64,000 nucleotides of DNA, from the NCBI GenBank assembly GCA_047974225.1, contig JBKECD010000139.1, positions 4,802 to 68,801 on the forward strand, in the 5' to 3' direction. Of this stretch, positions 50,121 to 58,062 are shown piece by piece. The stretch's first letter is position 1. Every line of letters starts with the position of its first letter. The DNA comes from JBKEDC01 sp047974225. Its GTDB lineage: Bacteria > Bacteroidota > Bacteroidia > Bacteroidales > Prolixibacteraceae. The notes under the pieces are model-generated. The model searched no databases, was not told where the DNA came from, and was given only the letters and a program-made list of their open reading frames with translations. The position numbers and the translations under genes were made by a program.

Positions 50121-51695
50121 ATGGGTTTTAAAGAAGAAATCGAACGCCGAAGAACCTTCGGCATTGTGAGTCATCCCGATGCGGGAAAGACAACACTGAC
50201 AGAAAAACTATTGCTTTTTGGTGGCGCTATCCGTGTGGCAGGAGCTGTAAAAAGCAATAAAATCAAGAAAGGAGCTACTTCCGACTTTATGGAAATTGAG
50301 CGGCAACGTGGTATCTCGGTGGCTACTTCTGTGATGGGATTTGAATACAAGGATTATAAAGTGAATATCCTAGACACCCCCGGGCACCAAGACTTCCAAG
50401 AAGACACCTTCCGCACCCTGACCGCTGTCGATAGCGTCATTATCGTGATTGATGCCGCCAAAGGCGTCGAGCCGCAGACTGAGAAACTGATGAACGTCTG
50501 CCGCATGCGCAAGACCCCAGTGATTGTCTATATTAATAAACTCGACCGCCCTTCGCGCGACACCATCACCCTGCTCGAAGAAATCGAAGAGCAACTAAAA
50601 ATCAAAACTCGCCCTTTGAGCTGGCCAATTAATTCGGGAGCTGACTTCAAAGGAGTGTATAATCTCTACAATCGCTCGCTCAATCTGTTCAACCCCAATG
50701 TGCAGGAAATCGAACCAGGTTTCTTATTTGAGGACTTGAACGACCCTAAGCTAGAAGATCATATCGGCAATGATGCCGAAGTGCTTCGTGAAGAACTCGA
50801 ACTCGTGGAGGCTGTCTATCCAGAGTTCGACCGTGAGGAATATTTAGCGGGTGAGCTTGCGCCGGTGTTCTTCGGCTCGGCACTCTACAACTTTGGCGTG
50901 CAGGAACTGCTCGACACTTTCGTGGAGATTGCTCCTAGTCCGAAACCCTGCATCACCGAAGAACGAGAAGTGAGCCCCTATGAAGAAGGATTCACTGGCT
51001 TTGTTTTTAAAATCCACGCCAATATCGACCCCAATCACCGCTCACGACTAGCCTTTGTGAAGATATGCTCGGGGAAATTTGTGCGCAACGAAGTATATAA
51101 GCATATCAGAAATAATAAGACGGTGCGCATTTCAAGCCCCACGGCTTTCATGGCATCGCAGAAAGAAGTCATCGACGAGGCCTACCCCGGCGATATTGTC
51201 GGCGTGCCCGACACGGGCAACTTCATCATTGGCGACACGCTGACTTCAGGCGAGGAGATTCATTTCAAAGGCTTGCCAAGCTTTAGCCCTGAAATGTTTC
51301 GTTATGTAGAAAATGCCGACCCGATGAAATCGAAGCAGCTTGCTAAGGGCATCGACCAACTGATGGAAGAAGGTGTGGCGCAATTATTCACCAGCGAGTT
51401 TAACGGGCGCAAAATCATTGGCACCGTGGGACAACTCCAATTCGAGGTGATTCAATATCGCCTAGAACATGAGTATGGCGCCAAATGTCGATTCGAGTCC
51501 ATGCCTATGTATAAAGCCTGCTGGATTGAGTGCGACGACCCCAAAGTGCTGGAAGAGTTCAAAAAACGAAAATATCAAAAAATGGCTAAAGACAAGCGCG
51601 GGCGCGATGTCTTTATGGCTGATTCCGCCTTTTTACTTCAAATGACCCAAGACGAATTTAAAGACGTGAAGTTTCACTTCACCAGCGAATTTTAA
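50121..51695 (+). CDS. prfC: Peptide chain release factor 3
   Basis: A 524-residue translational GTPase that removes release factors 1 and 2 from the ribosome after termination. G motifs are complete: G1 HPDAGKTTLTEK (about residues 18-29), switch I with the Thr of RGISVATSVM, G3 DTPGHQDFQEDT (about 88-99), G4 NKLDRPSRD (about 142-150), and G5 about SGADF. The middle and C-terminal domains match RF3 (QLQFEVIQYRLEHEYGA, then FHFTSEF at the end region). Start ATG 50121 from the promoter position and family length. Confidence 0.96.
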   Translation: MGFKEEIERRRTFGIVSHPDAGKTTLTEKLLLFGGAIRVAGAVKSNKIKKGATSDFMEIERQRGISVATSVMGFEYKDYKVNILDTPGHQDFQEDTFRTLTAVDSVIIVIDAAKGVEPQTEKLMNVCRMRKTPVIVYINKLDRPSRDTITLLEEIEEQLKIKTRPLSWPINSGADFKGVYNLYNRSLNLFNPNVQEIEPGFLFEDLNDPKLEDHIGNDAEVLREELELVEAVYPEFDREEYLAGELAPVFFGSALYNFGVQELLDTFVEIAPSPKPCITEEREVSPYEEGFTGFVFKIHANIDPNHRSRLAFVKICSGKFVRNEVYKHIRNNKTVRISSPTAFMASQKEVIDEAYPGDIVGVPDTGNFIIGDTLTSGEEIHFKGLPSFSPEMFRYVENADPMKSKQLAKGIDQLMEEGVAQLFTSEFNGRKIIGTVGQLQFEVIQYRLEHEYGAKCRFESMPMYKACWIECDDPKVLEEFKKRKYQKMAKDKRGRDVFMADSAFLLQMTQDEFKDVKFHFTSEF

Positions 51696-51812
51696 GAAGA
51701 CAAAAGAACCAATATCAGGAATAAATCAGCTTAAATGATGATTATCCCCGATATTATTGCAATCTTTGTAGAATTGAAAAACAAAATGTATAACCATAAA
51801 ATGTATCAACCC

Positions 51813-52976
51813 ATGTTTAAGATTAAAACGCTAAACAAAATTGACCCTCAAGGACTAAAAAAACTACCTGAGTCGAACTATCTGATTGATGACAACGAGG
51901 AAAATCCAGATGCGATTATTCTCCGCAGTTTCAAAATGCACGATATGGAATTGCCCGCTAGCCTCAAGGCAATCGGTCGTGCTGGTGCTGGTGTAAACAA
52001 CATCCCATTGGACAAATGCACTGAGCAAGGCATCGTGGTATTCAATGCTCCTGGTGCTAATGCCAATGCAGTGAAAGAGCTTGTGCTTGGAAGCATTCTC
52101 TATGGCTCACGACTAGTGATGGAGTCTATCGAATGGGCTCGCTCGCTCGATGGCAAAGGCGATGAAATTCCTGCCTTAGTGGAAGCTGGCAAGAAAAACT
52201 TTGCTGGACAAGAAGCTGCTGGAAAAACAATTGCGGTGGTCGGACTCGGTGCTATCGGCATCTTGACTGCCAACGCTTGCGTGGATTTAGGCATGAATGT
52301 GGTGGGCTATGACCCTTACCTTTCAGTGGGCAATGCCATCAAACTAAACAGCCGTGTGCAGGTGGTGGAAAACTTCGATGCACTTCTAGCGGATGCCGAT
52401 TATATGACTGTTCACATCCCTGAAACCCCCGACACCAAAGGATTTGTAAATGCCGACTTGATTGCAAAAATGAAAACAGGCATTAAAATCATGAACTTCG
52501 CTCGTGGCGGATTGTGCAACGATGAAGCTATTCATGCAGCCATCGACGCAGGTAAAATTTCAGCTTATTTCTGCGACTTCCCGAATGCATACAATATTAA
52601 AATGCCTAAGACCTACACCGTGGCTCACCTCGGAGCTTCAACGGCGGAATCAGAAACCAACTGCGCCATCATGGTGGCGGATCAAGTGAGAGACTACCTC
52701 GACAATGGTAATATCTTAAACTCGGTGAACTTCCCTGCTGTAAACCTAGGTGTGGCAAGCGGAGCTCGTGTGGCCTATGTCAGCACTGGCGATGGCAAAG
52801 TGGCAGATGCCACAGCAGCTCTTTCATCGGCTGGGGTGCAAATCAGCAATATGGTGAGCAAAAGTCGTGGCAACGTGGCTTATAGCATCATGGACTTGAA
52901 CGCTCCTATCACTGAGGATGCTTTGGCTAAGTTGCAAGCTGTGGAAGGTGTAACAATGGTGCGAGTGGTGAAATAA
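51813..52976 (+). CDS. D-3-phosphoglycerate dehydrogenase-like protein with ACT domain
   Basis: About 387 residues. A D-isomer 2-hydroxyacid dehydrogenase with the NAD-binding VVGLGAIG motif (about residues 143-150), catalytic Arg in MNFARGGLC and catalytic His in VAHLGASTAESE, and a C-terminal ACT-like end (NVAYSIMDLNAPI). The likely reaction is oxidation of 3-phosphoglycerate, the first step of serine synthesis. The reading frame is open to ATG 51735; ATG 51786 and 51801 are alternatives. ATG 51813 is chosen because the family begins with the KIKTLNKID motif and a putative -7 box (AATCTTTG, 51761-51768) leaves a normal leader. In Bacteroidota a serC gene often lies next to serA; none is seen here. 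Confidence 0.88.
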   Translation: MFKIKTLNKIDPQGLKKLPESNYLIDDNEENPDAIILRSFKMHDMELPASLKAIGRAGAGVNNIPLDKCTEQGIVVFNAPGANANAVKELVLGSILYGSRLVMESIEWARSLDGKGDEIPALVEAGKKNFAGQEAAGKTIAVVGLGAIGILTANACVDLGMNVVGYDPYLSVGNAIKLNSRVQVVENFDALLADADYMTVHIPETPDTKGFVNADLIAKMKTGIKIMNFARGGLCNDEAIHAAIDAGKISAYFCDFPNAYNIKMPKTYTVAHLGASTAESETNCAIMVADQVRDYLDNGNILNSVNFPAVNLGVASGARVAYVSTGDGKVADATAALSSAGVQISNMVSKSRGNVAYSIMDLNAPITEDALAKLQAVEGVTMVRVVK

Positions 52977-52996
52977 TCCCCTTTTAAATCAGCAAT

Positions 52997-53032
52997 AAAA
53001 AAGCAGAACTGCCATGGCGGTTCTGCTTTTTT
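52997..53032. terminator. Two-way terminator between the dehydrogenase and the nucleotidyltransferase
   Basis: Arms AAAAAAGCAGAAC and GTTCTGCTTTTTT with a GCC/GGC inner pair, located between convergent genes. Confidence 0.9.
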
Positions 53033-53050
53033 ATTGCGATACTATTACAT

Positions 53051-53950
53051 TTACCAAAGTTTAGCTGGATAAACTCCTTTATCAGTCAAATCTTGGATTT
53101 TGCCCACCACAAATGGTTTGTCATCGGGGAAGGTTACGCCAAACCAAGGCGAATCAGCTTCCAACACCTTAGTGGCTGCCGATTTGTCTTTGATTAAATC
53201 AAACACCACATTGGGAATATAAAACTCTGATTTAGGCGTGTTGATGTCCGCATCCAAGAATCTCTTGAATAAATCTTCGAGCTTAGCGAATAGACTGGGG
53301 TGGAATCCCCAATAGTTCATTGATGCAGGCGAGTTTTCAGCAATTGTCATCAGCTCGCCTTTGCCGTCATTGCAGACAATTCCTTGGGCTTCACGACGAA
53401 TTTCATGACGCTCCACAATCACTGTAAGGTTTTGCTTATCATCGCTTTCGCAGATACCACGACTTACTGAGCCATATTCTGAAAGGGTGTTTTTCAACGA
53501 ATAGCCCATCATGCTGTATTGGTCGGCTGTACACTCGTTTTTTAAGAACTCAGCCATCACCTCAAATGACTCTTTGCCATAGAAATCATCGGCATTAATC
53601 GAGGCGAAAGGCTCTTTAATCACATCTTTAGCCATAAGGATGGCATGACCAGTGCCCCAAGGTTTTTCACGCTCTTCAGGACAAGCATATCCTTCGGGCA
53701 GCTTGTTCAATTCTTGATAGACGTATTCAACCTCGATTTTTCCTTTGAGTTTACTGTCGAATATCGCTTTAAAATCATCAGCAAAGCTTTCGCGAATTAC
53801 AAAAACGACTTTGCCAAATCCTGCACGGATAGCGTCAAACACCGAATACTCGATGATTGTTTCTCCATTTGGTCCGAAGGGGTCAATTTGTTTTAATCCT
53901 CCGTAGCGGCTACCCATTCCAGCAGCCAAAATCAACAATGTTGGTTTCAT
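53051..53950 (-). CDS. Sugar nucleotidyltransferase-like protein
   Basis: A 299-residue protein of the nucleotidyl transferase (NTP_transferase) fold. The activator motif LILAAGMGSRYGGLKQIDPFG (about residues 6-25), with the usual GxGxRxGGxKQ pattern, PWGTGHAILMAKD and the metal-binding ASINADDFYG (about 117-126) are clear. Such enzymes couple sugar 1-phosphates to nucleotides for envelope glycans, but this subfamily is common in Bacteroidota and its sugar is not known. No sugar genes are adjacent. Repeats with GC-rich hairpins precede it. Confidence 0.88.
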   Translation of the reverse strand: MKPTLLILAAGMGSRYGGLKQIDPFGPNGETIIEYSVFDAIRAGFGKVVFVIRESFADDFKAIFDSKLKGKIEVEYVYQELNKLPEGYACPEEREKPWGTGHAILMAKDVIKEPFASINADDFYGKESFEVMAEFLKNECTADQYSMMGYSLKNTLSEYGSVSRGICESDDKQNLTVIVERHEIRREAQGIVCNDGKGELMTIAENSPASMNYWGFHPSLFAKLEDLFKRFLDADINTPKSEFYIPNVVFDLIKDKSAATKVLEADSPWFGVTFPDDKPFVVGKIQDLTDKGVYPAKLW

Positions 53951-53960
53951 ATTTTAAAAA

Positions 53961-54140
53961 TTTAGCCCCCTCCAACTCCCCCGAGGGGGAGAGAAAAGGC
54001 GTTAGCCCCTCCTAAGCTCCCCGAAGGGGAGGGATAGAGACGCTGGGTTTATAATTAATTTATCTTATTACATATCTGTGGTTTTAGTCCCTCCCCTTGG
54101 GGAGGTTAGGAGGAGCTTGCTTCTAGCCCTCCCCCTCGGT
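53961..54140. repeat. GC-rich hairpin repeats (CCCCTCC...GGGGAG), three or more copies
   Basis: Hairpin units AGCCCCCTCCAACTCCCCCG plus GGGGGAG at 53964, AGCCCCTCCTAAGCTCCCCG at 54004, and an inverted CCCTCCCCTTGGGGAGG / TTAGGAGGAGC unit at 54088. A further CCCTCCCCCTCGG forms the final codons and stop of the carbonic anhydrase gene. Similar GC-rich hairpins occur between genes in many Bacteroidota. Confidence 0.82.
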
Positions 54141-54665
54141 GGCTTCGTAATATTCGTCATACCAGCTTGCATAAGTGGCATAATTGGTGGCGATACGCTC
54201 CAATTCATTTTTGGCGAGCTCGGGCGTGAGGTCTTTGATTTTCTTCGCCGGAATGCCCGCATAGACGCTGTTTCCCTCCACGACAGTGCCTTTGGTAACT
54301 ACCGAACCCGCAGCAATAATCGTGTTGGAATGCACTATGCAATCATCGAGCACCACCGCATTCATGCCCACCATCACATGGTCGTGAAGCGTTGCCCCAT
54401 GCACAATTGCGCCATGAGCAATAATCACATGACTACCAATATTAGTGGGTGATTTCTGATAAGTGCCATGAATCACCGCACAATCTTGAATGCTCGTATT
54501 TTCGCCTACTTTAATATAGTGCACATCACCACGAAGGACAGTGCTATACCACACACTGCTGCCGTTGCCAATTTCCACATCGCCAATGATGGCGGCATTT
54601 TCAGCCACGAAACATTTCTCCCCAATTTGAGGGGTCTTCCCGTTGAGAGGTCTTATAATTGCCAT
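54123..54665 (-). CDS. Gamma carbonic anhydrase family protein (left-handed beta helix)
   Basis: A 180-residue hexapeptide-repeat protein that forms trimers; family members bind zinc and hydrate CO2 or have related acyl transfer roles. Repeats run from about residue 20 (AENAAIIGDVEIGNGSSVWYSTVLRGD) to 140. Zinc His residues fit CAVIHG, VIIAHGAIVHG and the following HDHVMVGMNAVVLDD region. C-terminal helices follow (NELERIATNYATYASWYDEYY). The last codons (ATEGEG) come from a GC-rich repeat that also gives the stop. Activity unproven. Confidence 0.9.
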   Translation of the reverse strand: MAIIRPLNGKTPQIGEKCFVAENAAIIGDVEIGNGSSVWYSTVLRGDVHYIKVGENTSIQDCAVIHGTYQKSPTNIGSHVIIAHGAIVHGATLHDHVMVGMNAVVLDDCIVHSNTIIAAGSVVTKGTVVEGNSVYAGIPAKKIKDLTPELAKNELERIATNYATYASWYDEYYEATEGEG

Positions 54666-54999
54666 ATTGTGTTTTTAAAATTTAGCGTAAAGGTAGTGGA
54701 AAATATGTTTGGGGCGATATTTTTTTTAAAGAATTAGCACAAGACTAAAAAGTTAATTGACATACTCCCCACATAGCATGTCGCATCTGCAAATAAAGTG
54801 TTTTTCTCCAAAAACAGCTTTGTGGATGGCGAAAAAACTAAGAATGGAGTGCTTGTTTTTAAAGATGATCTACCTGCTTCGATAACGACTTTGTCAAGTA
54901 AATAATCTGCCAAGACGCATGCTAAAATTAGAACCGGTAATATTTATTTTTTGATGTGCATGGGCAAATTTACAAGGTAGCTTTCAGATTCAATGCACT
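54666..54999. other. Gap upstream of the 42-bp array
   Basis: No clear gene. One frame (about 54777-54905) reads SKNSFVDGEKTKNGVLVF with coding-like composition and then stops, with no start or known match; it may be a decayed gene end. A TAAAGGTA (54688-54695) near-consensus minus-strand promoter box may serve the carbonic anhydrase gene. Confidence 0.45.
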
Positions 55000-55290
55000 C
55001 TTTCCCAAAATTAGGAAAGGGATTATCAGATTTAAAATGTGCTTTCCTAAAATCAGGAAAGGGATTATCAGATTTAAAATATGCTTTCCTAAAATCAGGA
55101 AAGGGATTATCAGATTTAAAATATGCTTTCCTAAAATCAGGAAAGGGATTATCAGATTTAAAATATGCTTTCCCAAAATCAGGAAAGGGATTATCAGATT
55201 TAAAATATGCTTTCCCAAAATTAGGAAAGGGATTATCAGATTTAAAATATGCTTTCCTAAAATCAGGAAAGAGGTTATCAGATTTAAATC
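55000..55290. repeat. Seven tandem copies of a 42-bp hairpin unit
   Basis: Units start at 55000, 55042, 55084, 55126, 55168, 55210 and 55252, exactly 42 bases apart, with few substitutions. Each holds the hairpin CTTTCCTAAAATCAGGAAAG followed by GGATTATCAGATTTAAAATATG. The hairpin is nearly the reverse complement of a segment in the direct repeats around the ATPase at 3.9 and 5.4 kb. As 42 is a multiple of three, three overlapping frames (two plus, one minus) stay open over 100-140 codons; these are by-products, with no start signal. No CRISPR-type spacers. Confidence 0.95.
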
Positions 55291-55461
55291 ACACCTTATA
55301 TTAAACCCAAGCAAATCGCCTTTAAGCATCAACTGCCCAGCGCTTTGGTGCGTGTCAAACAATGAAATAAAAAATCTAGAAAAAGGCTAAAGCACCGTGG
55401 TAGTTGAGTTCTTTTTCAGGAGAGTTCTAAAAAATTGCTGTCAGTTCTTTTTTTCTTTTCC

Positions 55462-55469
55462 TATCTTTG
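55462..55469 (+). promoter_or_regulatory. Promoter box directly before the Ppx/GppA start codon
   Basis: TATCTTTG ends only 5 bases before the ATG at 55475, so the transcript would begin at or very near the start codon (leaderless). Confidence 0.55.
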
Positions 55470-55474
55470 TGCTT

Positions 55475-56386
55475 ATGAAGAAAGCGATTATAGACCTCGG
55501 AACAAACACCTGCAACTTGCTGATTGCGGAAGTAAATGCGAATGAATGCGAATTACTTCATAGTAGCAAGGTGGCGGTGAAGCTCGGCAAGGGAGGAATT
55601 AATAACAACCAACTCACCAAAGAAGCCACTCAGCGAGCCATTCATGCGCTGCTGACTCACTTGGACTCGATGAAGCCATTTGGCAAAATGGATGACATTC
55701 GGGTGATTGCCACTTCGGCGGTGCGTGATGCGGTGAATAAAGCTGAATTTGCGCAGCAACTCAAAGATGCTACGGGACTAGATTTGACCATTATCAGTGG
55801 CGATGAGGAAGCAAGTTATATATTTGAGGGAGTGAAATTTGCCCTCGGCGAAATTCCCGACAATGCGCTAATCATGGATATTGGCGGCGGAAGCAATGAG
55901 TTTATTCTGGTGAAAAACAATCAAGTGGCATGGAAACGGAGTTTCCCCACGGGAATTGCTCGTGTGGTGGAGCGATTTGATATTTCCGACCCTATTCAGT
56001 CGCAGGAGTGTGAAGCAATCAAAGACTGGTTTGAAAAAATGATGCCTGAATTGCAGGAACTTCCAGCGCATGAAATCTCAACACTGATAGGCTGCTCGGG
56101 CACTTTCGACACCGTGGCGGATGAAATGGAAGGCATTGCCCCAAACTCTAAAATCAGAAAGGCGCTGCCGATTTCGATTGCCGATTTCAAGCGAGTATTT
56201 CAGAAACTCTATGGCTCAACCGATGCCGAACGACGCTTGATGCCCTCCATCGAAGTGATGCGCGTGGAGATGATTGTCCCTGCACTCCTTCTGATTGATT
56301 TTATAATCCAAAAATTTAATATCTCGCTGATTATTCAAACCGATTATTCCCTGAAAGAAGGAGCATTGCAATCAATTGCGAATTAG
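55475..56386 (+). CDS. Ppx/GppA-type exopolyphosphatase / pppGpp phosphatase
   Basis: A 303-residue single-domain-pair member of the Ppx/GppA family of the actin-like ATPase fold, which cleaves polyphosphate or pppGpp. Motifs: phosphate-binding IIDLGTNTCNLLIAE (about residues 5-19), IRVIATSAVRDAVNK (about 76-90), catalytic Glu in ISGDEEASYIFEG (about 108-120), IMDIGGGSNEFILV (about 134-147) and LIGCSGTFDTVAD. It lacks the C-terminal HD-type domain of long Ppx proteins, as usual for short Bacteroidota members. Start at 55475 follows family start MKKAIIDLG; the frame is open upstream but over the promoter. The final codons merge with an AATTACG repeat. Confidence 0.92.
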   Translation: MKKAIIDLGTNTCNLLIAEVNANECELLHSSKVAVKLGKGGINNNQLTKEATQRAIHALLTHLDSMKPFGKMDDIRVIATSAVRDAVNKAEFAQQLKDATGLDLTIISGDEEASYIFEGVKFALGEIPDNALIMDIGGGSNEFILVKNNQVAWKRSFPTGIARVVERFDISDPIQSQECEAIKDWFEKMMPELQELPAHEISTLIGCSGTFDTVADEMEGIAPNSKIRKALPISIADFKRVFQKLYGSTDAERRLMPSIEVMRVEMIVPALLLIDFIIQKFNISLIIQTDYSLKEGALQSIAN

Positions 56387-56405
56387 AAAATTACGAATTA
56401 CGAAT
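56372..56405. repeat. AATTACG heptamer repeat at the gene end
   Basis: AATTGCG, AATTAGAA, AATTACG, AATTACG and AATTGAG followed by CTGCAC. It overlaps the last codons and stop (AAT TAG) of the phosphatase gene. Same pattern as at 15.7 and 36.5 kb. Confidence 0.8.
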
Positions 56406-56435
56406 TGAGCTGCACAACAGCTCTCAACTCTTAGC

Positions 56436-57593
56436 ATGAAAAAAATATTAGTCATTGATGATGAGCGTAGCATTCGAAATGCGCTCAAAGATATATTGGA
56501 ATATGAGCAATATGAGGTGGAGCTTGCTGAAAGCGGCAAGGTTGCTCTGGGCTTGCTCAGTAAGACAGAATTTGACGCCATTCTTTGCGACATCAAAATG
56601 CCTGAAATGGACGGCATTGAGGTGCTCGAAGCCATCTGTGCCATGGAAACGCATGCGCCCGTGGTGATGATTTCGGGGCATGGCAATATTGATACGGCTG
56701 TGGAGGCTATCAAAATTGGAGCTTTCGATTTCATCGAGAAACCACTCGACCTAAATCGCTTGCTGATTACACTCAAAAATGCACTCGACAAAGGGGAGCT
56801 AATCACCGAAACCAAGGTGTTGAAAAAGAAGGTGAACCAAAAGTTTGAAATCATCGGGCAATCGGAAGGCATCAGAAAAGTAATCGACATGACCGACCGA
56901 GTGGCGCCCACCGATGCTCGGGTGCTTATCACCGGAGCTAACGGAACGGGCAAAGAGTTGGTGGCTCGGCGATTACACGACAATAGTCCACGAGCAAAGC
57001 AAGCTTTCATTGAGGTGAATTGCGCCGCTATTCCTTCGGAATTGATAGAAAGCGAATTGTTTGGGCATGAAAAAGGAGCTTTCACCTCGGCAGTGAAACA
57101 GCGCAAGGGTAAGTTTGAATTGGCTCATGGAGGCACTTTGTTTTTAGACGAAATTGGCGACATGAGCCTTTCGGCACAAGCCAAGGTGCTTCGTGCCTTG
57201 CAGGAAAATGTGATTGCTCGTGTGGGAGGCGACAAGGAAATTAAGGTGGATGTGCGCATTGTGGCTGCCACCAATAAAAACCTCGCCCACGAGATTGAGA
57301 AAGGCACTTTCCGTGAGGATTTATACCACCGTTTGAGTGTGATTTTAATTCGAGTGCCCTCGCTTGCCGAACGCAAAGAAGACATTCCGATGCTGATTGA
57401 GCATTTCATCAAGCGGATTTGCCAAGATTATGGCATGGCAGAAAAATCAATCGCTGCCGATGCCACCCAAAAGCTCACTACCCTTCCTTGGACAGGCAAT
57501 ATCCGTGAGCTTCGCAATGTGGTGGAGCGACTGATTATCCTCAGCTCCGATGAAATAACCGCTAAGGATGTAGATGCTTTTGTGGCGCAGTAG
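56436..57593 (+). CDS. NtrC-like response regulator (receiver + sigma-54 AAA+), no DNA-binding domain
   Basis: A 385-residue protein. Residues about 1-118 form a receiver domain with phospho-acceptor Asp52 (LCDIKMPEMDG). From about 145 a sigma-54 activator AAA+ domain has Walker A GANGTGKE (about 169-176), ELFGHEKGAFTSA (about 207-219; the sigma-54 contact loop GAFTGA reads GAFTSA), Walker B GGTLFLDEIGDM and the RELRNVVERLIIL C-terminal part. The protein ends shortly after (DVDAFVAQ), with no Fis-type helix-turn-helix. It may activate RNA polymerase-sigma-54 from solution or act by other means. A stand-alone receiver follows; the kinase partner is unknown. Confidence 0.92.
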   Translation: MKKILVIDDERSIRNALKDILEYEQYEVELAESGKVALGLLSKTEFDAILCDIKMPEMDGIEVLEAICAMETHAPVVMISGHGNIDTAVEAIKIGAFDFIEKPLDLNRLLITLKNALDKGELITETKVLKKKVNQKFEIIGQSEGIRKVIDMTDRVAPTDARVLITGANGTGKELVARRLHDNSPRAKQAFIEVNCAAIPSELIESELFGHEKGAFTSAVKQRKGKFELAHGGTLFLDEIGDMSLSAQAKVLRALQENVIARVGGDKEIKVDVRIVAATNKNLAHEIEKGTFREDLYHRLSVILIRVPSLAERKEDIPMLIEHFIKRICQDYGMAEKSIAADATQKLTTLPWTGNIRELRNVVERLIILSSDEITAKDVDAFVAQ

Positions 57594-57613
57594 AGCATTT
57601 TCCTTACATCTAC

Positions 57614-57644
57614 TTGGATGTTATCAATAATTAGTCTAAATTTG
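57614..57644 (+). promoter_or_regulatory. Promoter of the CheY-like / nfeD pair
   Basis: TTG 57614-57616 and TAAATTTG 57637-57644, 20 bases apart, upstream of the CheY-like gene. Confidence 0.6.
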
Positions 57645-57671
57645 GGCTTTTATTAAAGAAACCTTATAGCC

Positions 57672-58061
57672 ATGTCGAAAGAACTTGCCGATTTAAACGT
57701 TTTAATCATTGATGACAGTCCTATCAATCACAAAGTGATTGCTTTTCCACTGAAAACAACATTCAAAGAAATCACGAGCGCCTATAATGGTGAAGAAGGC
57801 TTCGAGCACTTCAAAACCGCAGGTGCTGATGTTATCTTGATGGATATCAGCATGCCGGTGATGGATGGCATCGAATGCACAAAAGCAATACGAGCTTACG
57901 AGCAAGAGCATGGCACGGAAAATAAAGTTGTTATTTTGGCAATGACTGGCAACGAAAGCGATGAAGATGTGGCTGAATATCTCGCCGCAGGCATGGATGG
58001 ATGCGTGGGCAAGCCCATCAACCGAGAGTCGTTGCTCGAAATGATTGAAGATTTAATCTGA
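57672..58061 (+). CDS. Stand-alone receiver domain (CheY-like)
   Basis: A 129-residue single receiver domain: acidic pair in LIIDDSPINHK (about residues 11-21), phospho-acceptor Asp58 in ILMDISMPVMDG, switch Thr in LAMTGNES and Lys in CVGKPINRE. No output domain. Such receivers pass phosphate or bind a target protein; possible partners are the sensor kinase at 48 kb or hybrid kinases elsewhere. It is followed after one base by nfeD and shares its promoter. Confidence 0.92.
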   Translation: MSKELADLNVLIIDDSPINHKVIAFPLKTTFKEITSAYNGEEGFEHFKTAGADVILMDISMPVMDGIECTKAIRAYEQEHGTENKVVILAMTGNESDEDVAEYLAAGMDGCVGKPINRESLLEMIEDLI

Positions 58062-58062
58062 G

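Noticed and set aside
54777..54905. A possible small coding remnant reading SKNSFVDGEKTKNGVLVF
   Set aside because: Composition looks coding, but it has no start codon, no known match and ends after about 40 codons; too little to call a gene or a named pseudogene.
55000..55290. CRISPR array
   Set aside because: Units join directly with no variable spacers, and no cas genes are in the window. The same holds for the arrays at 2958-3105 and for the LRR gene repeats.
54956..55390. Open frames of 103-144 codons on both strands over the 42-bp array
   Set aside because: A 42-base unit is divisible by three, so frames remain open by arithmetic. No start signal, signal peptide or coding-like composition is seen.
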